From assembly GCA_024349245.1 (NCBI GenBank), contig JALDNG010001279.1, forward strand, positions 113,501 through 177,500: DNA of 64,000 nt, read 5' to 3'. Positions 12,802 through 23,250 of this stretch are shown piece by piece. The stretch's first letter is position 1, and every line of letters starts with the position of its first letter. This DNA comes from Neodontobutis hainanensis (lineage: Eukaryota > Chordata > Actinopteri > Gobiiformes > Odontobutidae). A model generated the notes under the pieces. The model was not told the origin of the DNA. It ran no database searches and saw nothing but the letters and a program-made list of their open reading frames with translations. The position numbers and the translations under genes are program-made.

Positions 12802-13479
12802 TGTCCTGGATGACTGAGAACCTTCACAGACATACACTGGCCTACCTATGTTGATATTTAGCCACGTATAAAATATTTGTTTCAACACTTCAGTGATTTA
12901 AGAGAGACCAATTTGTGTTGATACTCTGTATCTTTAATATAAATAGTCTTAATTATACGCTACAATAGAAGCTTTTTGCCAACCAAAATGGCGGCAGCAA
13001 AAAAAAAAGTCACGTGACTGAGAACGGCCCGTACAGAATATACACCGAGCTTACGTCAGGCTGTGCAAGGCTATAATGCAAAAGGCAAGAACCGCCATAG
13101 CACATTAACACTGAAACTGTCAACGTCTATGCCGCATAGCGGTAATAAGTCGGACATTTTGGAGAGTAGAAAATCTCCTGTAACTCTTACCATTGTTGGA
13201 TCCAGATTGACCCAATGTTATTGTACAACTACAGTGCTCTTGGTCAATTCAAAATGTTAACAAATCCTCAAACCTAAACATTTATGCAGTAAAAGTTTTG
13301 GCTTTCTGAAGAGAATATCTACATGTACACCATTATTAGGCAACCATTAGTGTGCAGAATTATTATGCAACTAAATGAAAAACAAATTTTCAAATCTCAT
13401 TTGTTTATTTTTACCTGTTAAAGTGAGAATAATCAACAAACTCAAAATTAACAAATAAACATTTCTGAAATTTAAAAAA

Positions 13480-14500
13480 ATACAACAACTCCATGATCAA
13501 TACATCCTATCCTTTTTGTCACAAGCAGTCACAAACCTTCCATTCACAGAGTCAGTTTTTTGATCTGGTCACAATCAACTTTTTGTGCAGCTGCAACCAC
13601 AGCCTCCCAGACACTGTTCAGAGAGGTGTACCGTTTACCTTCACTGGAAATGTCCTGCTTAAGAATGGCCCAAAGGTTCTCAATAGGGTTTAAGTCAGGT
13701 GAAGAAGGGTTAGTATTAGATTTTCATCTTTAAGGTCTGCCAGCCATGCAGTGGAAAACTTTGATGCATGTAATGGAGCGTTGTCTTTGCATAAAAATCA
13801 AAGTCTTCTTTGAAAGAAAGATGCAGACTTTTTCCTGAACCACTGCTTGAAGAAAGTGTCTTCTAAAAATTGGCAGTAGGTCTGAGAGATGATTTTGAGT
13901 TCATTTTCAACCCCAAAAGGTCCTACTAGCTCATCTTTAATAATACCTGCCCATACCAGTACCCCACCTCCACCTTACTGGTGTCTGAGTCGAAGTGGAG
14001 CTCTGTGTCCGTTACTGATCCAACCACGGGTCCATCCATCTGGTCCGTCAAGAGTCACTCTCATCTCATCAGTCCACAAAACCTTTGAAAAATCTGTCTT
14101 CAGATCTGGCTTATTCTTGATGTTTCAACTTATGCGTCTTGTTCAGAGGAGGTCGGGTTTCAGCCTTTCTTACCTTGGCCATGTCTCTGAGAACTGAACA
14201 CCTCGTACTTCTTGACACTCCAGGTCGGTTGCAGTTGGGGAATATCGCAGCACAGGAGGATAATGGGTTCCTGGAAGCTTCACATTTGATTCTTTGCAAA
14301 TCTTTGGTGGTTATTTTGCGTCTTTTCTTCTCGACACGCTTTCTTGAGAACCTGTTAATTATTTGTTACAAAACGTTTGATGGTTCTGTGATCACGCCCC
14401 AATATCTTAGATATTTCAAGAGTGCTGCATCCCTGTGAAAGACTTTATAAAATATTTGACTCTCAGACTCAGTTAAATCTCTTTTTTGGCCCATTTTTCA
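13480..14500 (-). pseudogene. Tc1-like transposase remnant
   Basis: On the minus strand the frames give MGQKRDLTESESQIF at the N-terminus, then CEASRNPLSSCAAIF and SRSTRCSVLRDMAK. The C-terminal part reads NTNPSSPDLNPIENLWAILK, where the SPDLNPIENLW box holds the second Asp region of Tc1 transposases. Several stops and frameshifts separate these pieces. The order and spacing fit a full-length but dead gene. Confidence 0.8.
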
Positions 14501-14546
14501 TAAGGAGAAGAATCTGCCTAATAATTATGCACACCTTGATATAGGG

Positions 14547-15155
14547 CAGGGGTCTCAAACATGCGGCCCGGGGTCAACTGCGGCCCTCAAGATGATAGTT
14601 TCTGGCCCGCAGGACGATATGAAAGTTTAATGTGCGCTCTGCGAGTTTTATATGAATGGCACGTTACCACGTTGTTTGTGGAAGGTTCCTTTTTGTGCAA
14701 GCTGGAACTGAACCAACCTATCATCACAGAGGAGTATATGGCTCCTGGGGGCTGGGCTTGATGCAGTCAGAAAAACATTTAACACTATGGAGGAGCCCAT
14801 GTAACATCACATAGCCGTCATAACCTTTCTGTTTCATAACTGTGTTTGAAATTAGCATGTATGACCTTGAGCTGGACAAATTCAATGTTACTGGCATTGG
14901 ATTTGGCATCATGAAGATTGTATTTTGTTTTCCCATCATTTGAAATTAATCGATTTGTTTGAAAGTTGATGGCAATTTGATTGCCACTATCCATGCGGAT
15001 TTGTTATCATGACGATTCTGCAAATTAACACTGATGTTTTGTTGACAATATCACCGATTTATCACCGCAGCTTTTTGTGGAATACCTGATCCGGCCCAGC
15101 CTCACCCAGACTCTGCCTCCTGCGGCCCCCAAGTAATTTGAGTTTGAGACCCCTG
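14547..15155. mobile_element. Non-autonomous hAT element nested in the Tc1-like element
   Basis: It starts CAGGGGTCTCAAAC and ends GTTTGAGACCCCTG, perfect 14-bp inverted termini of a Charlie/hAT type common in fish. Flanks are ATATAGGG (14539-14546) and ATATAGAG (15156-15163), a 7-of-8 match for the 8-bp hAT duplication. Its 609 bp has no transposase frame. Sub-terminal GCGGCCC-rich stretches occur at both ends. Confidence 0.9.
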
Positions 15156-15253
15156 ATATAGAGTGTTGAGATCTCTTTAGGCGACACCCTCCCTCGTTAC
15201 ACAAATACACATCACCTCATATGGATTAAATTCAATAAGGATTCAAGTTTATA

Positions 15254-15598
15254 CTAGCCTGGTTCTACCAGACTCTCGTACATTTCATTTGTACAGAGAG
15301 TCTGGCCTCGCTCCATTGACAAGCGTTTACTTCCTTGTATGCGGGAACTCTGTTGAAGTTTAAAACTATTGGATCTGCCCAGAGTCACTCAGGATCTGCC
15401 ATAGCCAATCGCTAACGTGTGGTCGTGACGTATGTCATGCGCCGAAACCGACCGGAAACAACAAGTCACTCCCTCTGTTCGCTGATTGGTCCTACAAAAA
15501 ATTGATTTCTGGAAACCTAAGAATATACAGCGATCCCAGACTAAGTACTAAAGCGAAATGAAATTGAGTGGAAGTACGTAGGAGGGCGGAGCCAGGCT
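15254..15598. mobile_element. Short MITE nested in the Tc1-like element
   Basis: A 345-bp element with inverted termini (CTAGCCTGG at the left, CCAGGCT at the right). It is flanked by the direct repeat AAGTTTATA (15245-15253 and 15599-15607). The 8-9 bp duplication suggests hAT-type mobilisation. An internal hairpin, CCAGACTCTCGTAC paired with GTACAGAGAGTCTGG, lies near the left end. No coding capacity. Confidence 0.85.
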
Positions 15599-15954
15599 AA
15601 GTTTATACAGCTTGGAGTTGGAAATTATGAATAAAATGGTCAAAATAATTACTTGCATAATAATTGTGCACACAGTGTACACCGGTGAGTCCATTTCAAG
15701 GACATGTATGCCAGCCTCCCCTCACCAAATATGGTCTTGAGTGAAAATCTATTCGCTGCTTCTCTGTGTGGGTGACCTGGTATAGTGTTGTGAAAGAAGC
15801 TCTACCCTTGACTTTGCTCTGTCAATGTGGCTCGTGTAAGGAAATGGTGAGGATTATTAGATAATATAAATATGACAACAGAGGTTTTCTACAAAAAAAA
15901 AAACTACTACAATCATGCACCGACGCAGATTAAAGTTAGCTCAAATCTAGTCAA

Positions 15955-16845
15955 TGTGGTTTCTGTTCCGCAGGCGGCTCTTTCATCCCTCAGATGCGGC
16001 TCCTTGTGGCTTTTGAAAATAATTAATGAGTATTTAATTATTGTATTTTATTTTAGTTTGTTCATTTTTATGTTGTCGCTGTTACTATGAATCACAAAGG
16101 CCAATGTGCGACACCCGCCAGCACGCAATTTCTTGAACTTTTCAAATCCCAGGTAGGCCAACTATGGAAAAATCTAAGTATGCTTAATATGTAATGAGGA
16201 GATATGCAGGTGTTTTCCAACTTAAACTTTATTAAAAGCAAACATCGCACACGCCTCACAGAGGACAGCTTACGATCCTGTGGGAAGATGAAGGTGACAG
16301 CAGACAGCCCTGATGTGCAGACACTGTGCCTTGAGGTGTAGGAGGAGAAATCACATTAACTAAGTATGATAAATATTTGAATTGCCTATTATTTTGCATA
16401 TATTCATATTTCATTGTTCAGTGAAATAGTCCTTTTATTATTCAGATTAACAGCTGATTGCACGCGACAGTAAAAGGATGTCGGCACACAGAGAGAGGAC
16501 AGCGTTTTTGTTTTGCTGCTGGTAGGCATTTTTTTTCATAAATACAATTAAACATCAAATAGACATTGAGTACTTTACTTAAAAGTATCCTTCAACCGAA
16601 TGTATTTTTTGGGATTTCAAAATGTTTTTGTTGCATGCAGAAATGTAGTTTTGTTTTCTCTGCAGTCGTTCATTGATTTCATAAATGTAACACATTATAG
16701 TTTGTTTATACATAGCATAAAGGCAAAAAAATGTGTTATTTCATTTTAAATGTCAAAAGGGATTTGTGGCTCCCAGTGTTTTTTTACTGTAGTTAATGGG
16801 TCCAAATGGCTCTTTGAGTGGTAAAGGTTGCCAACCCGATATAAG
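15955..16845 (-). mobile_element. hAT-type fragment
   Basis: Read on the minus strand the right part runs GGTTGGCAACCTTTACCACT, CAAAGAGCCATTTGGACCCA, then ACACTGGGAGCCACAAA. This is the recurrent 5' end of a fish hAT family. The left part carries the matching AGCCGCATCTGAGGGATGAA-like 3' region. No clear terminal tip remains at the left and no target duplication was found. No open transposase frame is present. Confidence 0.6.
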
Positions 16846-18907
16846 CTGTGCTAGTAATAACTGCATCTTTGCAGCTGTCCATCTGCAGTTAACCAGCCTT
16901 TTGTGGAGTAGACTCTTACCAGATGTGCTCCAGGCCAGGGTCAATATTGAGACATACCAGTACTACAGAATCAGGTCAGACGTGAAAACTATGTCCAGAA
17001 TCCTATTTCTGAACTCTCCATGCTCCATTTCTGCCTTCTGGCTATATTCACTCTGCAGCCTATGTGACAGATTAGTTTTGTCTTAAGACATAAGTGATAT
17101 GCCTTAATATGCATGCAGGGGAGAGTGTAGAAAAAAATATTATATATTATACAATCTCCAATTAAAGCAGTAAAACATTTAATGAGACAGGCTGAACAAA
17201 TGAACCAATAATAGTTCTGTAACAGCTGGGCAGCTGTAGCAAACATCACTTTGGTTGCCACACATTATTTTAAGAGCAGGTAAATGCATGTTCAGGGCTA
17301 ATAATTTGCTAACCAAGAGCAAACCACTGAGGATCAGCTCCCCAGGGGCCAACCTCATGAGAAAGCACTGTAATTCGGACTAAGTGGTGAACAGTATGAC
17401 CTGGTTTCAGGGAGGTCCAGCAACACCAGCAGGACAAGCTTTCTGGCATCTATGAACAAAAGAATGTCATATCCAGGTTAAAGAATGTGAGACTTCAACG
17501 AAACATATAATGTGTGTCCAGTTACGTACAATAATAATTATAGCAGATATGATCTGTGTAACTAATAAAATGATTTTGCTGAAATAGATTTGGACACCTG
17601 TGGAAACCATTTTATCAATATTTCAATAGAAAACCAGAATGAAGATGAAGAAGCACAGCTGCTACTATATCAAACTGTAAAACATATAAACAACTGCAGT
17701 GTCGATAGAGCTATTCAGCAGAATATTATGTATAAAGAGCTACACCCTTCCGGGCTAATGTGAGCTTTTTTTTTCTTGACTGAACTAAACTAAACTAAAA
17801 ACTATTTATAGGTCAGTGTCCAGTCAGGAAAAATAACTTTGAATGGGTCACACATAGAGTCTTGGCCGGTCCTACACAGGCTCACAAACAGCTTTAAGGA
17901 TCGATAGTCAGTATGAGTCAGGTTGCACAGAGCACAGCCACTACAACCCAAAACAGCCTCAACTGCCCCCAAAGCAGATCAGAGATTGAACAGTACAGAT
18001 ATCCTCTGCCTGTGATGTGAAGAGCAAGCCCAGGATTGACAGGCGTGATGCAACATGAAAAACCTAAAACATTAAAACATCCACCCATCTCTCTTCCACT
18101 GATGGTCATGTAGTAGACTTCCCCTCTACGGACATTTCCTCCGGCTTCTCTGCGAGAGTACAAACATAATCCTAAACCTGCTGGGAGACACAGACCTTTT
18201 AGCATGCCCCCTTGTCCATGAAAATTCATTAATTTAAGATGAAAGAAAGGGATGTGTGCCATAGATACAGAGCAAATGTACTCTGGAGACCCTGTCAGTG
18301 AACTAGAAGGTGGGAGGCCAAAACCAAACCTAGTTCCAGTGTATGTCTTCTACTACTACAACATTTTGCAGAACAGTGAGAGAAGCTCTAGACAGCTGTG
18401 TGTCACCTCTTCACATCACAAATAATGACTGGGTCTTCTGAAAAGCAATAGAGAGACACATGCTTGTCATCCACCTTTTGGTCAGGAAAGTACCTCTTAA
18501 AAAATAGGCTAAAATTTACTTCAGAGCCATGTTTATTTCCAAGGCCTGTTCTTTTTGTGTTTGGTTTGTATTTTTATCTCATACATGAATTTCTAACTTG
18601 TATAAATATTTTAGTACTAAATATAGATACAGTTAAGGGATTCAATCCCCCATGACCCTTCTATAAGTAGTCTTCATGCCATACTACCTTTATTTCTCTG
18701 CGAGTACTCTGGTCCAATCATGGAGTCAATACAGGTAAAATGGTGACTAATTATCTTTGTCAGTGCATATCTCTAAGTGTTGGCCCTGCTATTTACTGGC
18801 AATTATCCAGGCTACACCCCACCTTAAAGTGTATAAAACAGAACTAGTATGAGTATGGACTTGTGTCAATAACACATCTCTATGGTGACAAATGTCTCCA
18901 TTACGTT
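16846..18907. other. Unannotated DNA
   Basis: No gene, exon or element recognised on either strand. A minus-strand open stretch at 17918-18262 has no resemblance to a family I know and no convincing splice context. Confidence 0.45.
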
Positions 18908-19337
18908 GGCCACTAAATGAAAGAAACAAAAAAAAAGAAAAGAAAGAAAAGCTAATTTTCGCGTTTAAATACGCAAATCAGCCCAAAAAAACATGCAAAT
19001 TATACATTTCTATTAGCAGTAATAACAATTATAAACAATTATTTTTCAGGTGATTTACCAAAAAAGGTTTTCTCTTTTTACATGACTACACTTTATAATA
19101 TAATTTTTTGTCTTTCAGCAAAACTGCTGGTCTTTAGTCTGTCGGAGTTTCTTTAAGATAGAGGTGTTACTGAAGAAATAATCAACTGGAGGATGAAAAG
19201 GTATGTTTAATAAAATGAAAAGACATGAAAACCTTTCATTGGCTTCACTAATAACAAGTTAGATGACACAAAAAGCTGTATAATCGGAATTTCACTGTCC
19301 ATCATCTCAACAGATTGATGCTCATGTCACTCTTCTC

Positions 19338-19958
19338 ATGGAAGACAATGACCTGGCTAAGTACATTCCATCGTACAACGATCGTCTTGCAGCAAGAAAC
19401 TGGTGCAAAAATGACACCTTGCTAGAAAGGAGGAAGGCAAGCCTGTTTGAAAAGCTAAGGACAAAATTGAAAATGCATAAAGGAAATAATGCCAATACCA
19501 ATTCAAAGGAAGAAAAACACAATGAAGCAACAGGCCCTGCAAAAAAGAGGGGTAAAGCAAGTCATAAAGTTGGGATAGGATGGCTACATTTTGAAAAGGG
19601 ACAATTTAAACAAGTTAGAACAAAACAATGGGGTGGAACTAGAACTATAGATTTTGATGTAGAATGTAGCATGGATTCCATTCTACAATAAGAAAAGGAG
19701 CTCTTCTTCCTGGTGATATTTCAACGAAGGGCACCACAAACAATTTCAGATTTCAAAATCTGGGATTATAAAGAAAACACAATAAATTATGATTTAACCA
19801 TTGGTGCCATTTATGAAACTACCTTTATGCCCAGATTGCGTTTCTATGTAGCAGCCTTTCCAAAAGAGATTCCACAAAGTTATCCAACTGCATCAGAAAG
19901 CAGAGAAACAGAACATTTGGATCTTTTAGCATCCAATGAACTTTATGATGCATTTTGA
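19338..19958 (+). pseudogene. Accessory gene of the 18.9-21.45 kb transposon
   Basis: Two open stretches (19338-19691 and 19713-19958) form one broken gene. The first begins MEDNDLAKYIPSYNDRLAAR, has a basic middle, and then the conserved-looking block VGIGWLHFEKGQFKQVRTKQ WGGTRTIDF. The second continues with ISDFKIWDYKENTI and a TIGAIYETT..LRFYVAAF segment. From memory this resembles a small family of fish proteins built around a GWLHF...KQVR..GGGTR core, found repeatedly beside integrase-like transposon genes. Its function is unknown to me. One stop or frameshift near 19690 breaks it. Confidence 0.6.
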
Positions 19959-20055
19959 GACCCTGGAATCCACTGAAAATATAAACCAAGCCAATCAAAG
20001 TGATCATGGCGAATCCACAGCGGTCTTAATTTCAAGATTAATTTCTTTATTTATT

Positions 20056-20065
20056 TATATATATA

Positions 20066-20157
<92 letters not shown>
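20056..20157. repeat. (TA)n microsatellite
   Basis: About 100 bp of nearly pure TA units inside the DNA transposon. It inflates the apparent length of a spurious repetitive open frame. Confidence 0.95.
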
Positions 20158-20164
<7 letters not shown>

Positions 20165-20922
20165 CTTACTTTTCTAGTATATGCCAATTCATATTACTTT
20201 TTTTTTTTGGTGGTCACAATCTTTTTCCCAAGCCATTTTTCAATGTTTACCCCCCAAAAAAAAGTAAACCTAAATGTAAAGTCCTTTTAATCTGGCTGCT
20301 TATGTCATTTTTACTTTACTTTATTAACATTCACTTTATTTTATCAATGACAAAGTTTAAGTTCATTAAGTTTGCTCACATACTGGAGCAAAATAATACT
20401 GTTTAGCACTCTGTTTGGTGTCAATGTTTTTTTTTTTTTTTACTGTTGTATTTTGTACATTTCTCGATGCCACAGTTGTTCAATACAAATAAACTATTTT
20501 GCATTGCATTATTGCTTTATAAAAGGCAGATTAAAAAAACATAAATCTTCAATAACATACAAATAATTAACCGTATAAACAATTTTATGAAAATTAACAT
20601 GGTATGGTTCTGTCTATAGTTCTCCCATTTTGAGTCCAAACAAATAAACACATTGTCAGTCAATTGAGGTTTGCGAAGTGAATGTGACAACCACTGCTCT
20701 CTTGATCAGACATGTTTCTTCTGTCTTTTAGTAAACTATGCATTCATGTTAATACTGCTGCAGATGCGGTAACAAGAAGATTGCACTAATCGAGACCAAG
20801 ACCTCCCCAAGACTGTGGGCAAAGTGGGGCCCCTGGGCTAAACCGAGACCAGACCAATTTTTTTAACTGCCAAATTAAGACATTAATATTAACATAAATA
20901 TATAATGTGGTGTAAATACATT

Positions 20923-21254
20923 TCAAATATAACCATAACTTTTAAAACAATTAATAGTACTGTACTGACGTCGACGAAGGCGTTGAGCCTTTCTGATATA
21001 AACACCATGTGGATCGGTTAATTTGGTCATCTGGCGTATCGTGTCCTGTTTTACCACAAGTTCCCGTCGTATAGCCCGCTGATGGAGCCACCGGTAGCCC
21101 TGCATCTGGCTATGCTGTTGCAGCTGTTCGTAAACAAAGGTGAATACTTCATCCAAATATGAATGTTTTGGTTTGTCGAAAAGTCCGAACCTTTTGCTAT
21201 TTCTTTTAATGTTTGAATGCGGATTGTGACATGGTCCTTATGTGCCAACATCAA
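20923..21254 (-). pseudogene. Integrase-like transposase, N-terminal fragment
   Basis: The minus strand gives MMLAHKDHVTIRIQTLKEIA in one frame and then, after a frameshift, a segment containing MQGYRWLHQRAIRRELVV, RQMTKLTDPHGV and RLRRRQYS. This resembles the DNA-binding/linker region that precedes an rve-type catalytic core in transposon integrases of fish and invertebrates. The catalytic domain that should follow is absent, so the gene is truncated and frameshifted. Confidence 0.6.
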
Positions 21255-21589
21255 AAGAATTTCCTTGTTAGAAAATCCCAGCGAAATGTAAAGCTTTATG
21301 TGCTTCCCAACGCCGCCATTTTACAAACAACTGTCCCTATTGACGTATTTCCGTTTCCGTGAAAATCTCGTAAATTTGCGTTTTTACAAAAGTCGCAGAT
21401 TTGCGTGTTTAAACTAAAAATTAGCTTTTCTTTTTTTTTTTCCATTAAATGGCCCTAATACGCTTTACTTGTTATTACTTCATAATAAACATAATAATTC
21501 ATAATAATCAGAATAACAACAATATAAAAAACATAACCTTAATAATCATAACAATAATAACAATATCAATAATAATAACAAATTTGATT

Positions 21590-21793
21590 TTATACAGCAC
21601 TTTTCAACTGCCTTGATGAAAACGTGGCAAGCTACGGCCTTTCCGACCACCACCAATCACATTCACCAGTGCTGGAGACACTGGAAGCCAGTTTGACACT
21701 ATAGTATGAACTGGAAGGAGCGGGATCAACACCACCAACATTACAGCTATTGGATGACGACCCCCTCTACCACCTGAGCCACTGCGCCCATAA
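21590..21793 (-). repeat. Diverged tRNA-like SINE copy
   Basis: On the minus strand it starts GGGCGCAGTGGCTCAGGTGG, the tRNA A-box-like head of the family at 49358-49575. The tail includes CACTGGTGAATGTGATTGG. It is strongly diverged and interrupted compared with the other copies. Confidence 0.5.
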
Positions 21794-21973
21794 TAAAACT
21801 ATACCTTTGGTTCAACATTCTCTTGGTGCTTTGAACTCTATATAGAATATAACCACCTCCAGGAGGGCTATTCCCTGTTACACACACATAATGATTGAAT
21901 AATTAAACACATACAGACCCTCGCCTCCCTTGCGACCGGACACATGTACTTGGAGGACTGCATTTTGTAATTT

Positions 21974-22245
21974 GGCGGCACGGTGGCAGAGTGGTTAGCA
22001 CTTATGCCTCACAGCAAGAAGGTCCTGGGTTCAATTCCCATCCAGGACAGGGTCTTTCTGTGTGTAGTTTGCATGTTCTCCCTGTGTCTGCGTAGGTTTC
22101 CTCCGGGTACTCCGGTTTCCCCCACCACCAAGAACATGTACAATAAAGGACTGGAAATTAGCAGTTAAACTATAATCTGGTACAAGCATCTCTGCTCTGG
22201 CTTAATGTACATTGTACGCTGTCCTAAATAAATAAACTATAAACT
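21974..22245 (+). repeat. tRNA-derived SINE (V-SINE/DANA/mermaid-like)
   Basis: The head GGCACGGTGGCAGAGTGG and GTTAGCACT contains an A-box. GGGTTCAATTCCC near 22027-22039 is a B-box. It is followed by the TTTGCATGTTCTCCCTGTGT and TTTCCTCCGGGTACTCCGG body seen in a widespread fish SINE. The 3' part trails off into AATAAATAAACTATAAA. A fuller copy of the same family lies at 38339-38734 in the opposite orientation. Confidence 0.8.
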
Positions 22246-22529
22246 ATAAACATAAAATAAATGATCATTGTGTCACAGTGGTGTTCCATTGACATGTGTC
22301 TTACATGGTTAAGCACACAGTTATTGAAGGTCAATCCGACTGTATTATGTTGCAATTTAAAGAGCATATTCATGCTACACTGCAGATTAATGGTTCTAAG
22401 ATAATTACAGCCATAGGTTACACGATTCCAATCCAGCAGCAAAACCTGACATATAGTCTTTTTTTGGAGGTGCTCTGAAGGAACAGCTTTGTAGCTGACA
22501 CAGAGCACACTGAACACATCCATGCTAAC

Positions 22530-23250
22530 AGCCAGAGCTAGCAGCCTTCACACCAGCCCTGCCTGCAGTGCGTGACGCGACAGACAGCAGGGCTTGAATC
22601 AACCCCACGCTCTTGCACACGTACAAGGACATACTGATCTAACTGTAAGAGCAGTGACACACACAGACGGATGAGAATGGAGGGATGAAGGATGGATGGG
22701 TGCAGAGACAGATAGCTCACCAGTTCTTGCTTCTCTCCACCTCCTTTAGCACATGATCTAGGCTCCGTGGATGTGTGTGTGGATGTGTGTGTGGTGTGTT
22801 GAGCCGGCGACAATGCTACATCCCTCCTCTGCCTCTTGCTGATGGAACGCCCTCTCCTTCTTTCTCTCTCTCTCTTTCTCTCTCTGAGATTTTTTCATCA
22901 GATCTTGGCTTGTTCTCAAAGCTTTTTCATTCTGGGTCCAGTTGCTTTTACTCCGTCAAGCCCATATTTTCAGTATGTCTGAAGCAAGAATAGAAAACTG
23001 CATTCACAAAGAGTGTTGCTCTGTGGCTGTCTTCCAGCACCACACCGTGTCCCGATGCAGCACTGTGCAGGCTCCTCCCTGGAGAGAGTGTCACACAGCC
23101 GAGTGGGAGCAGGAAGGGAGCTGGAGTGAGGAAAAAGGGGGCGTGGCCTGGTGGAGCTAGTGCCGGTGCCTGGTGGAGGGGGGTGGGTGATGCTGGAGAA
23201 TCCAGTACAAGGCAGGGCCGTCTGCACACAGAGGGGGTCTGTTCACACAC
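22530..23250 (-). promoter_or_regulatory. Candidate internal promoter and non-coding first exon (minus strand)
   Basis: This block is clearly more GC-rich than its surroundings. Read on the minus strand it has a GC-box-like CACGCCCCC (complement of 23137-23148), then a long GA-rich leader around 22856-22886. It ends in a strong splice donor, AGAACTG|GTGAGC, with the last exonic base at 22721. It has no convincing ATG open through the donor, so it would be a 5' UTR exon. It lies 4 kb downstream of aPKC exon 4 on the same strand. In mammalian PRKCZ the brain PKM-zeta transcript starts from a promoter inside the gene. The link to that promoter is inference; it could also be an unrelated CpG-rich sequence. 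Confidence 0.35.

Larger units (their letters stand above)
13218..15679 (-). mobile_element. Tc1-like element with two nested insertions
   Basis: The right end reads TTGCATAATAATTGTGCACA then CAGTGTA. Its reverse complement corresponds to the left-side motif TGTGCAGAATTATTATGCAA (13353-13372). The left end appears truncated near 13218, because the related fragment at 32743-32935 extends further out to its own terminus. A decayed transposase lies on the minus strand. Removing the nested insertions 14547-15155 and 15254-15598 (with their duplications) leaves about 1.5 kb, a normal Tc1-like length. Confidence 0.8.
18908..21454. mobile_element. Decayed DNA transposon with two gene remnants
   Basis: Inverted ends share GGCCAYTWAATG, GAAAAGCTAATTTT, GTTTAAA and ACGCAAATC in the same order, at 18908-18990 and (reverse complement) 21375-21454. 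Inside, a plus-strand gene remnant (19338-19958) and a minus-strand remnant (20923-21254) lie in convergent orientation. The minus-strand one resembles the N-terminal region of an integrase-like (rve/DDE) protein that I recall from fish transposons, possibly the IS3EU group. No clean target duplication was identified, and an AT microsatellite has expanded inside. Confidence 0.7.

Noticed and set aside
17918..18262. 114-codon minus-strand open frame as possible aPKC exon
   Set aside because: None of the aPKC C1 or kinase motifs are present.
19936..20406. 156-codon open frame with an Ile-Tyr tract
   Set aside because: Created by the TA microsatellite at 20056-20157 inside a decayed transposon.
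21974..22045. tRNA gene
   Set aside because: Same reason: it is the head of a dispersed SINE family, also present at 38339-38734.
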